Assembly: GCA_012845835.1 (NCBI GenBank)
Contig: JABAKD010000009.1
Coordinates: 7,281,413 to 7,345,412 of the forward strand
Reading direction: 5' to 3'
From: Undaria pinnatifida
Taxonomy: Eukaryota > Sar > Phaeophyceae > Laminariales > Alariaceae
Length of the DNA: 64,000 nucleotides
Position 1 is the stretch's first letter, and every line of letters begins with the position of its first letter. Below, one piece after another: positions 48,301 through 61,800 of the stretch. Made by a program: the position numbers and the translations under genes. Under the pieces are notes generated by a model. The model was given only the letters and a program-made list of their open reading frames with translations, had not been told where the DNA came from and ran no database searches.

Positions 48301-51300
48301 CGATGCCTCTTTCAGAAATGCGCGTTTCAGAAATGCACCCGGGCTCGTGTTTTTCGGAGAAAAATATCGTGAAATAAACTTCTGGGGCCCAGGTGCATAC
48401 ATTACGCAAACAGAATAAGTGTGGTTTCGCCAACCAACCGTCCAGTCCAGCATTGTCACGCAAAAGTACGAGCAGGGTCGCGCAACTCTTTGCACGGTGG
48501 CTAGGACGCTACACCTGCCATCATGCCATCCAGCAGCCCGCGTTTCTTCGTGTGACAAATGCCGCAATCGTCATTTTTATTCGGCAGTTTTTCTCGCTCA
48601 AGCCTCTAATTGGTGTGGGGAGATTATTATTATTTTGGCCGTTTTTAACAAAAAAAGGCCTGAAAGAAACATCTCTTGGCCGCCAAAAACGTCACATAAT
48701 ATTGAATGACACACCTCCTTCCTCCTGGAAACAACAACGACAACAACAGCAGTGTTTTTCTGTTTTTTTTTTCAAAAGTCTACCCTATCTATAGGAATAA
48801 CTCGCTTACCAGTAGCGAAGAGGAGGATGTCTCTAAAAGAGTCCTCGTAGTTGTCGCTATCCACGTCGTCGACGTCGTCCACGGCCTGTCCGTCTATCGT
48901 AAAGTCCTGGAGGAAGGAGGAGAAGAGAAGGAGGAGGAGGGGGGCACCAAGCGTACGAATAGAAGAAAAGAGGTTGTCTTCTTTCAAGTTGTTCCTGAAC
49001 GAATAGAAGGAGCGGTTATTTTTGTTTTAAGTTGTTCCTGATCCACTATAATAAACTAGGATACTTCACAGTTCAGTTCGATCAGTACCGCTGCGGAGGG
49101 CGCGCAGGTATTATTGTTGGCTTGCTTTGATCGCGGATGCGATGTAGTGGCAGAGATGTTTCTTCACGACGCGGCCATGGGTCGTTTTAGAGACGGCATC
49201 AGCGTAGTAGGTGCCGAGACGAGCTGGAGGCTACTCCGACAGCACGGTCGCGTACAATCTGTCTGCCCGATATAGCATGACAACTAACGTTTGTCGCAAG
49301 GAAGGGTGACCGCGTGACCGACCGACCGACGGCGCGAGCGACGACTGACCGCGATCCAACACCGCCAACTGATGTCAACCGAGGGACGAGAGGTCGATCG
49401 CCCGATCGCCCGACCGAACACTCCCGGTAAAAAGACAACTCGACGACCTGCATCATCGTCATCATCCACAACAACAGCAGCAACGACAGCCACAACAGCA
49501 ACATCATCACTCTGTTTCACTCACAGACGCCCTCCGATTTCAATGCTGCGCGGATCGCAGAAGATCCGCAACAACGAACTATGTTTGTTTATGGAGTGTA
49601 CAAGCAAGTACACGTAGAGTAGTGTACTACAGCACACCTCTATTAACAACGAAAATCAAACCCAAGATATATACCAGGGGTACTATACTACAAAATTCGC
49701 TCACGGGCCGGATTTCTTCGTTGGAGAGCTCTGAGGAGGTTGTATTCAACATTTAACGTCGGCATATGGCGGCTCTCAAATACGTTTCTTTCGTTCCCCT
49801 GTCAACACCAACCAGCCAGCCTTTTCGTCATAAAAATAACCTGTTTCTTGCGGTAGTCTGTATCACTCGTCCTGTCCTGTCCCGCACAGTCTTACAAACG
49901 CTGAGCGAGAAGGGGAGGGGGGTTGTCGCGTACTTGCTATTTTATACTGCTGTAGGACGCATTTTTACCGCTGTATCCTGTCATCCCTACCATGGATCAT
50001 TTAATGTAAGTATAGGATTTGGTGAGGCCTCCTGCGCCGCCCCGTCGTCCCGCCCCGTACTTCCTTGTGACGTTGGGCTGTCTTCGTGTAGTCGACCACT
50101 GGTCAGGCGCGGGACTGTCTCACCCAAAAATTCTTGGCATTAAACCTTTCGTGCACACGCTGCGAAACATTTCCGAAGCTCAGGCGACAACGGCAAGTCG
50201 CTCGCGTTCGCGTAGCTCTGGCCGCGTGTTCTCTTGCTACACCGAGCCCTTTTCCGCTAGAAGAGGCGGCCCCGATCGATGAAGTAGTACTTGGCTACCG
50301 ATTCCGTCTTTCAACCGCCAATTTCCATGATCTCAGCCACCGCCGTCCCGGGCAGCGATTCGGCTGAGGGCGCCTCCCACGCGGAAGGAGTGAATCGTAG
50401 AATAGTTCGGCATCTCCGCCCGTCCGTAAGCGGGCTTGCAAGGCGTCTGTCACACGGGCGGCGGGGAGCGGCAGGTTACCCCGGCCCCTTCCGGCCGTAA
50501 CTACGAGGGACAAGTGCCCCGCGGTCAAGTGCCACCCCATCCGCTGTGCAGCCGAGATGTATGCCGAAACTCTCCGGAAAGGGCAAATCGCCGGGTAATC
50601 CCGGTCTGCCAGTCAGTGCCACCACGGCCCCACGATGAGAAGATCTTTACTTGAGCAAAATAAGTCAGGAGACACGGCACTGGGGGGCCCCCCCCCCCCC
50701 CCCCCTTGACCGACGACAAACTTTTCCAGTACAATAATTTCCCCTTGACTGGGACGGCAAACTACTAGGCTCTGTCATGGAACGATCATCGATTTGACTC
50801 CTTTGACCGCTGGACGTTTTCCCTCTTCTTGGCTTGAACGTCTCCCATGCCTTTCTGAGGCAAAAACTTATTTGGATGAACCATTTTATGGTCTAGGTAT
50901 ACAGCACAAAATACATACGGAGAGTGAAATAATAAAAACTTCCGATGTTTTTTTTTTTGGGGGGGGGGGTTAACCCCTGTACAACTGGAAACCCGTTTTT
51001 CGGGACAAAATTACTTAGATTTAGTATAGGGAGGGGTTCGGGGGCTCTAAAGGGGTTAAGGAGCCCTGGTGTCATTCATTGTAGTAGAAAAACGTTTTTT
51101 TTTTGTTTTTGTTTGCTGTCACAAAAACGCGGTGTGTGAGTCGTAGAGCTGTAAAACTCTTTCCAGCAAAAAAAAAGCCTAAAAAATTGGAAAAAAAGCA
51201 GCACGTATGTTCTGTACGAACCTGAATAGTGTAGTAGTCGTGCATGACTTGAAACACCCTTGCCTCTTCTCCCGTGCCACGCAGAACCACGTTATCCCTG

Positions 51301-52660
51301 TCGCTAGTCCCTCCGGCCGCTTCAATAGTGATCCTCGCGCCTTTGGTGCCGTCCACCTAACAACGTAAAGTACACGCAAGCGAGCAAGCAAGCAAGATTC
51401 GAAAGAAGGAGAGGGAACATTTTACTAGAGCCGTGTGTCGGGCGGGCAGGGTTTCACGACGAGTAAACTATTCGCTAGGTGCCCGTCAATCAACGAACTG
51501 ACTTCAGTCGGTAAGTCGCCTGGCGAAGCCAGCTGATGGCCAGCCGACTTGCCGACTTAAAGCAGGCGAAGCAAGCCAGAATTAGCCACACCTGTCCGAG
51601 GGTAAAAAGCGCCCCCCCCTCCCCCCACCCAAGCACAAAATGCCTCCACACAATCCTTCCCAGATATACGAGTAGCAAATCGAACAGTCGAGACCTCCGG
51701 GAAACGACTAACTATTAGTCCGACCCATTAACTACTTGGTGCCGGTTCACAGCTCTTACGGCATTTTGCTACAACAATATATATAGGCTATACTTTCTTT
51801 CCATCCCATTTATTATCCTCGCACTACTCTCGCCCTCCCTCCCAGTAGTAACTCAGATCCGGGGTCACATAGCGGGCCCTCCTCCCCCCTCCCCCCTCCC
51901 CACTACGGTACGTGCCTTCATTTTATCGCGAGAAGAATTCAGCATTTTTTTTTCCCCTCGTCGACTCGCATCGAATTGTACCTACTGTACCCACGCTGCT
52001 AGGCGATCTCAGCAGTTAGTTGTTGTTGATCCTTTTTTTTTGCGTTCTTGCGAATATTTTCAAAATCTCGCCACGGTGTGACTCGAACTCAAGGACCAAC
52101 GCTAGTAGTGTTCGAGGGTAACCACTAGGTAGACCACCGGGGCGACCGCCAATTATAATTCGTTCACCTTTTTTGTTTTGTCTTCCGAGGGGCAGGCTTT
52201 TTTTTTCTTCTCTTTTCTTTTTTTATCCTCCGGCGGATGGGAGAAAAAAATAAACCTTAAGCTCACCACACTTCCACGTATTTTTATACGCGTCGTGTGT
52301 CGATTTAACTCAGTTGCTTTCGCAACCCAGCGCTAGCTGGCGCGTCCTTCGGATCCCACTGTAGCGATAGCGTGAGCTGTCCCTATCAGCGGTCCTCGCA
52401 ACAACCCACGGTAGCGCAAGCTGCCGTTGTATACGGATGCGTGGGTCCGTCGACCCGGCCTGAGGCTCTCTACATAATACCACCCAAAACAAACACCCTG
52501 AACAAAAGCGAAAAGACCAGGACTACGACACGGCCGTGGGGGTGCCCCCCGTTTTTTCTCCACCCTCACGAGCGACTCTGCGCCGCCTCACTGACGAGAA
52601 AAATGATTTAATTTAGGCGATTTTTTCTATCCCTAGAAATTCCATCGCGGACTCACATCT

Positions 52661-52701
<41 letters not shown>

Positions 52702-52785
52702 AAAAAAAAAAATCGGGGCGAAAGCTTCATTTTTTAGAGAGTCCCCCATATCCCTCCCTGATACTAACTTCAAGTAAATTTGTCC

Positions 52786-52825
<40 letters not shown>

Positions 52826-55800
52826 GGCTTTCCAGTTGTGAAGGCGTTAAGAAAAAACAAAAAAAAAAGGTCCCGAAAAGTGATACCCTTACCGCGGCTT
52901 TGACCGAAAAAAAGTGCCGTATTCGACGATGTGAGCCATCCCATCGCTCTTCGGTCCGAAACAAGATTGTCGCCCTCGCTTGAGGGGCTATAGCTAGCTA
53001 GCTACAACATTAGCTTTAGAATATACCACCCCCCTCCCCCCCCCAAAAAAGATGGATTTTGGGATACAGCAACCGAAAGCGTGTCATCCCCGATGAGCGC
53101 CATCCCAGCTCGCCTTCGGTTTCGAACCAGAACATGTTCTTTGTTCACCAAAAAATGCAAAAAAAAAGGTGTTTCAACGGCTTGGGCACCGTGCGTTAGT
53201 TTGTTGGTCTAACAACCGAGGCCGAAGCCACGGTAGCCCCCACCCCCCCGCCCGAGGTACCCCCCTTTCTCACGAGCGACTCCGCACCTCACCGACGACG
53301 ACTTAGCAAGTCAGTTGAGGTTCTGTTTTAGGCGCGGCGTAGCGTATCCAACCCATACAATAACCCCGTTGCGGTTTTCTATCGCGAAAACTAACAAGAA
53401 ACTAGAAAAAAAAAAATAGCACGAAAACTTAACATTGCTGCAGAAGAAGGAAGGAAGTGAGGGGCCTGGGGGTCACTCGCGCGAGTGACCCCCGAGCTCC
53501 ACTGCACAAAAAAAAATAAAAAAAAACGGCCCCAAAAAGTGACTCCCTTACTGTCGTAGCTATGGGTTGGCCCCGTTGACTCCTTCCTGGTCTTGAGGAG
53601 AAACACGGTACAATTAATTGAATATTTTTTGGTCGATTTAAAGCGCGCCGTTCTTGTCGTCCGCATAGTCAATAATAGTGCGATTATGTCAGGGATGTTC
53701 ACGGGTCGGGTCGGTTCTCGCGGGTCGGGCCGATTCAGGGCGACCCGACCCGTCCCGTCCCCGTCCCGTGAGATGTCCACTCTCCTGGCCCGACCCGATC
53801 CGTGAGACTTCGACCACCTGACCCGACCCGACCCGACCCGACCCGACCCGACCCAACCCGACCCGACCCGACCCGACCCGACCCGACCCGACCCGACCCG
53901 ACCCGACCCGACCCGACCCGACCCGACCCGACCCGACCCGACCCGACCCGACCCGCGAGATTTGGAATACTTCCTTACTCGACCCGCGGGTCGGATCGTT
54001 ACGCGTGAACAACCCTGGATTATTTGAGCTAGACATAGAGGGACCGAATCATCAAACCTGTGACGGCTGGAGCTACGCCGTCTACAGCAGAGAGGTTACC
54101 ACTCCAGCGACCACGACGACAGCATTTCCTCCACCATACAGCACAAACAAGGGCGTTTTCCATCTTAAGGCATCATGACGTGAAAAGTGAACTGGAACTC
54201 ACCGACCTTTTTTTTTTTTCGAGCAAAATCCCCGAAAAAATAACTTTCCCCAGGTTCCAGACGGTAGACTGGACAACGTTTTCCCGAGTGGATATTCATT
54301 ACGGAGTATTTTTTTGCGCTTGCCACGTCTGACAAATGTGCAGGCGGCACGATGAGCTTCAACGTTGATCACTCATAGCATTCCCGACACAAAGAAAATA
54401 CCCCGTAGGCAAAAGGAAGAGCTATGCACAACGTATCCTTGGGTTGTCGTGGTCAATAATTATTACGCAGGCGGTTTCTTTTGGTGCGATGTTACGTGGT
54501 CGATGAGAATTTTACGTTTTTATTGCAGTAACGTGCCATATGGTTTCGGTTTATCACATGATTGAGTGAGTGGAAATACCAAGTAAGTGGATGCAGCACG
54601 GGACGGGTGCTGGCAGACTGGTAGAACACGCGTACAGACAGTGGCCTGTTGCTAAATTGATGGTGTAGCTGATCAGCACCTCCTACCTGCTGGACCAGGT
54701 AAATAAAGCAGTAACGAAGTATAATTCGTGTTGGTTGATCAGTTCCTTGTGTCAGTGTCGTTTTTTGTTGCTGCCACGTTATATACTATCTTGCTAACGC
54801 GGCGCTTGCGCTGCCGGGGTTGTAACGAAGACCACTGATAGGGACAGCTTACGCTATACCTACAATGGGACCCGAAGGGTGCGCCAGCTAGCGTTGGGCT
54901 GCGAAAGCAGCTGAGTTAAATCGACACACGACGCGTATGAAAATACGTGGAAGTGTGGTGAGCTAAAGCTTTATTTTTCCCCATCCGCCGGAGGATGGAA
55001 AAAAAAAGAAAAAAAAGTGATGGCCATCTATTCTGGGTCTCAGTGTGGAAACCCGGTCCGCTTCGTACACACTAGCGCAATAGAGTTCAAAGCAATTCGC
55101 AAGGACATGTGTCACGCAGCTTGCAATAGTAGTGCTGAGTATCGATCACTCAACTGGTCGAACTCGCATCTGACGTATTTGATGAAAAAAAAAACTGAAT
55201 AAATAAACAAATACGCACGTAGCATACCAGGTGCCAGTTTTCAACACGCAATCATGCTGAGTGAGACTCGACCACTCAACTGGTCGAACTCACAGCTTGC
55301 GTATTTGATGAAAAAAAAAAACTGAATAAATAAACTGATACAGCCCGTAGCATACCAGGTGCCAGTTTTCAACACGACGAAATCTGGCATTGAAAAAAAA
55401 AACAAAAGTCCAGCTCACTTTGGTCTGGAGATCCTCGAAGTAGTTGCCGTTCTCAATTTGAATCGTGTCCCCGGCGGAGACGCGGTCGAGGGCATCCTGT
55501 CGACGACGAGGTGGAGGGAGAGTCAATTTTCAACGCGTTAACAAGAGAGCGCCCGCATTCATTTATGTTGAAAGGATTGTGAGCCGTCCCACTCTTGTAG
55601 CGGATGGGGCAGAAAGTTCTGAGCTCCTACCACGAGTGAGCTCTACAGTTCACCCGACGCGTTGCCTTCCAAGACACTCGAGACATCCAAGACGTTCGTT
55701 CGCGCAACCCCACCTCAAACGCTTCTATGGGTTATTTAACAGTCCTTAAATCACGTACTGTACTTGTTAACTCGCCATTCTACCCGGCAGGTCCACTCTA

Positions 55801-58800
55801 ACTACTCGAGAAGCTCAAAACCGGTCAGAAAAAACGTTTCACCCGCAAGAGGCGCAACTACCCACCGTGGGACGGCCATTGTGTGCTCTTGTGGTGGGAA
55901 TATACCATTAATACCCCCTCCCCCCCCCCCCCCCCCTCCCCCTCTCAACGTATTGCGGCCGGTTCTTGGAAGGGTGCAGTTCACCCTTCATGCGACTCGC
56001 CCTACAGCAAAAACGAACTATTATGCTCGTAAAATTACTTGGACTAACCGTCAGTTCTGCGCGCACTTTCTCATCATGTTAGGAGTTCAGAAACTTCTTA
56101 GAAAGTGCAGGGTGGGGTGGATAGGGGGGAATTTTCAGGCAGTGGCTCGGGGTCGCTCACGCGAGAGACCCCCTCCCCCCTGTTCCTTGCGGTCTTAACC
56201 CCCCTTTTTTCAAAAGCCCCAAAATCCCTCTCTATACTAACTTCAAGTAATAACGCGAGTGACCCCCCCCCGCCCCCTGCTCCTTGCGGTCTTACCCCCC
56301 TTTTTTTAAGAGCCCCAGAATCCCTCCGTATACTAACTTCAAGTAAATTTGTAAAATAAAAAAAAGGGTTTCTAGTGGTAAAGTGAGAAAGGCGTTAACC
56401 TTCCGTGCTGTTGTTATAACTGTGCGATGATATCAGCCCGCACTGGAATGGTAGGTATCCATGCTGTATTCATTCATACTCCGGAGTACTTGTCTTCCAG
56501 CAAAACCAACGTTCGTTGTCGTTAATTGGTAGAACACACGCAGGAGTCATCTGGATCATGGTATACATTGCGAGTTGTTGATTAATTAGCAAGTACTAGC
56601 AGCAGCAGCAGACCGTTTTTGGTATTTTAGTTGTCGTTTATCGATGCAGCACTTACAGCCCCGCGGCGTCTATATATTATAGCCTATATATACAAGATGC
56701 TACGCCGCGCCACAAAACAACAATAATTGCCTAAATAAAGTTTTTTTTTTCTCGGTGCGAGGTACACAGAAGAGTCACTCGTGCGAGTGGCTCAAACCCG
56801 GTAGTATATGAAAGAAAGGGCACCCCCTCCAACAACAACAACAACAACAACAACAACAGCGGCAGCAGTAACTAGTAGCCTTGCTTGGTCTACCATGTGC
56901 AATAAATACTATCATACCAGCTGACATAAATAAATGCGCTTTTTTTTAAACTATTAAAGTACCTGGTAGCTGTATGTACGTAGGGGAGATCCTCGGGGCA
57001 TTTGACATTGTCCGGACCTTGTCGCCGTGTTATTAAGGTATTAGTGGGGTAGTATTAGGCATTAGTCCGTTTCACCACTTGCAAAAGGTTAGCTAATGAT
57101 AGCTTGCGCCAAACGAACCCCTCTAACCCCCCCCCCCGCCCCCCCCTAAAACGGCGGGATAGCAGGGTCGGCCGGATATACGGGCGGACATGTCAATGTC
57201 CAAGCGGTTTCATTTCCTGGGAATACCGGGGAGAGTATTTTTCAAGTTCGACATGTATGTGGGGAAAGCCTGAAAAAGTTTACTATTTTGTGGATGGTGG
57301 GATTTGAACCTACGACCCAAAAAACTCATGGTCCTGCCGACGACGCCATCTGTTAGGAGTATTGGGCGGGGACACTGAGTGTCTGTCCCCTGCAGGTCTG
57401 CCAATTGAGTAGGTCCTCGGAGAGTACTCACTTTCCTAGCCTTCGCGGAGACGTAGCTTTATTCGATCCCACCAGGGCCCCCCGGGGGAGAAGGCTTCTG
57501 ACATCGGAGGCACGTGCCTCCGACCTATTTCCTGACTATCCCGAATATAAAACGCCAACCTTATTTTGCGAAACCCATCCAAATTATCTCAATTTAGATA
57601 ATAACAGGCCTTTCGAGGCCATATCTTACCAACCGTTAGCCACTATAATACAGCAGGTTTGACGCTTCAAAGCAAATGCTTCGAAGTGTTTAGTGAAGAC
57701 CATTTTGAGTCGGCCGGATCGGGATGCCGTGGCTTGGAAAATACCACTCAGTTATATCCATAGATTGATTGAGCCGGTTACAGGATACCTGGTGCCAATT
57801 AGCCAAACAGAGTGCGTGGTAACTTATCTAGCTTAGGAAGCTTAACTCTTATCTGCCACCAAAAGTAAGCACTCACTTTTAATGTGTGGCGATTTTAAGA
57901 AACTACGAAACTGAAGGACTCGTAACGGAATTCGGAAATAAATGCGAAATTACGAAATTACGACACTGCTCGCCATATTTCGTCATTCACTTACACTGTA
58001 GACTAAGTAGCTGTTTGTTGGTTATTATAAAAAATGAAAATATACTCCAGCTGTGAGATCGAAGATTTCGTCGAAACTCATCTTTGCAAGCTGTGTGTGA
58101 TACTCCGATCGCGCGTATTACGGGTTGTGTGTCCTCATTAAGGATATAGGTCGGCGACTCCCCTTACAGCTACAGTGTAGCTATCAGGGTCAACAGGGTG
58201 ATTTTAGTCAGTCTGTACGCGGAAACTATAAAACCCGTTTCTGAGGGGGACAAAATCGGACAGCTGTAGAGGGAAATGTATCCTTTTATCAAGTGAATCC
58301 TGTAAGTCGAATAACCGGTGAGCGGGGGGGCGGAGTTTTGAAGGACGTGGGGGCCTGGTTTTGATCAAAAGCGAGCGGGGTTGGAGGGGGGCGGAGGGGA
58401 AAGGGGGGGGGGGGCGGACGGGCGGGCAATTTGTGCGTGTAAACTATAAATCCTTTCAAGGGGATAAATCTGACGGTTTTGGGGGAAAAAAAAAAAAAAA
58501 AAAAAAATGCACTAGTTTATCATGGGGGGGGTTGGGGCGGGGGTGGGGCGTGTGGGGCAGCTCAAATATGTGCGTGGAAACTATACATTATTTTGAGGGG
58601 ATAAATGTGACGGTTTTGGAAATAATGCATCAGTTTATCATGTATATCCTGGGATAAGTCGTACAATCAGTGAGTAGAGAGAGGGTGGAGTGTTCGAGGG
58701 GGTGGGGTTGGGATGGGTTGGGGGGGGGGGGGAGGTGGGGGGTGGGGGCGGGGGGGGGCGGGGGGGGGGGTGGGAGGGGGCGGGGGGGGCGGGGGGGGGG

Positions 58801-61800
58801 GGGGGGGGGGAGGAAGGGTTTTAGGTGAGGGGTTTGTTATACGTGTGGTTTTAGGTCTAGGCGATGGTGCGGGTAATGGGGAAGAAGGGGGCGTTCGGGG
58901 TGGGGTGGGGGGGGAAGCAGCGGCATGGATGGCTCTCGAAAGATAATAAGGTGATATCCTGTGCGTGAAGTGTTGATTAATCTGGCGGATTTCGATATTA
59001 GGTGGGGCGTTTGAGCAAGGGAGAGCGAGAGGGGGGGGGGGGGGGGGGGGATTTTTTGGGAGGTTTAGGTCACAAATAATATTCAAATACACTTCGGCTG
59101 TGAGATCAAAGATATGTAGGGGCTTGTTATACGCGTGGTGCTAGGTCTAGGCGATCGTGCGGGTGGTTGGAAAAGAGGGGGCGTTGGAGGGGTTTTTTTT
59201 GGGGGGGGGGCTGGGGGGAAAAAAATTGAAAACTACGTCATGGATGGTCAGAAAGATAATGACTGGCTATTGTGACGAATAATACCAGCTACCTGCTTGG
59301 TAGCTGTGTTGCTTTGTGAAGGTCTATACACCTGCTTTTCTTTCCTTTCCTTTATCTTCTTTTCTTTGTTTCTTTTTTTCTAATTGATTTGCGTCTGCCG
59401 TGCGTATGGTAGTGATGGGTACTACGTGCAATATATACTTGGTAAAATCTTCCTTGGGTGGCAAGCGGTATAATAGTCGGTTTTTCCAGGCGCGAGTAGT
59501 GAGACGTATGCACCAGTATGGACCTGGCACATACATCGTAGGCTGACTCATGATTCCACTTTTATATGTTTCTGGTGGAGGCATGAATTGCGTCAGCTAG
59601 CTGTGATATAGTCGATGCGTGTACCACCTTTGGTATGTGTTTTTCCCTGGCGTATTCCTCAGCTCCAGAATGACTGGAGCCTCTCCTGTGACCACGGACT
59701 TGACTATGCGATTTAATGTGAGAACGACAACACCTGGGCCATATCTGTCTTATTATCTGTCGCTGTGGTGGTCTTACACTGCGCAAATAAATGACACGGC
59801 ATGCATACCATGCAGTGGTACCGTTTTGACGTGTTTTCCTTGCTTTTGGGCTACTATACAGAGAGGACAGCCTTTCAATTTCACCCGATACTTTCGATCC
59901 CGTTCACCCTTCACTCTCTCTCCTCCATCGCGTAAACTACCATCTATAATCTGCGTTTTTCTTTATTTCGGTGCCAACCGGGGTGTCAGGTGGGCATGAT
60001 GCATGTGAGGTTATATCGATACCGCCGCGGCTTACCACCGCGTCTGCTGACACGCACATTCGAACTCCGTGCGAAGCTATAGCACAGTGCTCGATAGATG
60101 CATGCATACACAAGTAAGCATGTGCGTAGAGTTTGCGCTGTTGGTTGCTTGTGACTCAGAGGCAACGAACGGTCGCTTTTGACGATGATACAGACAAAAA
60201 TGGACATGTAGTCTACGTAGCAATACGCCGTGTGCTACCCTGCCGACCTATATCCTTAATGAGGACAGACAACCCGTAATACGCGCGATCGGAGTATCAC
60301 ACAGCTTGCAAAGACGAGTTTCGACAAAATATTCGATCTCACAGCTGGAGCGTGTTTCAAGTTTTTGTAATATACTAGACTAGACTATAGACTACCCATG
60401 ACGAAAGTTTCGACAAAAAAATATCTTCGATCTCACAGCTGCTGGAGTTTCATTTTTATTTTTTACTCCGTATATCATAGACTATACCCACGGCGGTAGC
60501 AAACACCAGGATACCAGAGGTAGATGCAGTTTTACGGAGCCATCATACTGCTCAAGATCCTATTAGAAGCACAATTTCCCGGCCCATCTCCTGAGCTCCC
60601 GCAAGCTTGGTTCTGGGGCAGCCTTACTTCGCCCCTAACACATCATCATGCTGTCGTGTACCTCTGACATTTATGCGCACGCTCGCTTTCGATTCGTCCG
60701 TTTCTCTATTAACAGCAAATTAAAAATAATTCCACAAGGAAGGGCAGGCATCTTTTTTTTTTTCTAATGGCTCTGACGGCGGCTACTTGGGGCTCTCTGT
60801 GTCCCCACATCAATAGTCTAACCTTACATACTCACTCGTTTTATGGACAGTAACAGTAGTAGTCTATAGTCTAGTCTAGAGCAGCCAAAAAGTAACGGCT
60901 GCGATATCTATTTTCATTGTGTACCAGCGCCGTCGGATAGTGCTCGAAACGGATGCGGCGTGGTACTACAGCAGTAATAGTGTAGTTGTGTACATAATAT
61001 ACTGCAGCAGGCAGAGTTCGCTTGGCACGGCGCAGCGGGTTGAGTTTTGCGTCCCTCACGCGCACAGCTAAGACCCACGGGTTGCGTCTTTCCTTATTAC
61101 GGTATTCGCTATAAGCCCGCCGCTCTCGCATTTCTACTATATATATACTGATTGTCAGCATCTTCGCCAGTAGGAATAATAGCAGGAGGAATGTAATCAT
61201 TACCGCGCCATCACACTGTTAATATCAATCAATACCACTCACTGCTGTTGATAGTTTACTCATCGTTTCACGACGAGAACCCACGCACGATGGCCCCTCT
61301 ACACGGACGCGGTCGTTCATTAATTTTATGTCCAAGCATCATCACCACGATTGATTGTATCACTCTTACGCATCATACAGCGTTGTTGCAGCATCTTGAT
61401 TGAGAGGACTGTTGCAGCATCTTGATTGAGAGGACGTAGGCTCGCTTGTTGTGTAAATGACACGGACCATCCATCCCGTCCCTTGCAGTAGTACTGCCCG
61501 GAAACAACACCATTAATTAGTAAGTAGGATTTATTCCAGCATCCAAACAGAGCACATGGCATGCTGTGTACGTACTGCGGAACAGGAGAAACTTGCACCG
61601 TGCTCGTCGGGATATTACCGAGCACACGAAACGATATGGAACTTGTTTCGACCTTCCATATGATACGACGACAACGCAGTGTACCTCGATAACATCTCTG
61701 CCGCACACAGTTTTTGCCCAAAGGTGTGTTGTTGTTGTTGCCAAGACGATATATATATAATGTACCTGTAGCAGGATTGCTTCTTATCCGAACCCTGATA

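Noticed and set aside
53689..54036. GRVGSGRVGS repeat protein
   Set aside because: Translation of the inverted GGGTC array, inside an intron.
58667..59092. Proline-rich 141-codon frame
   Set aside because: Produced by poly-G tracts read on the minus strand.
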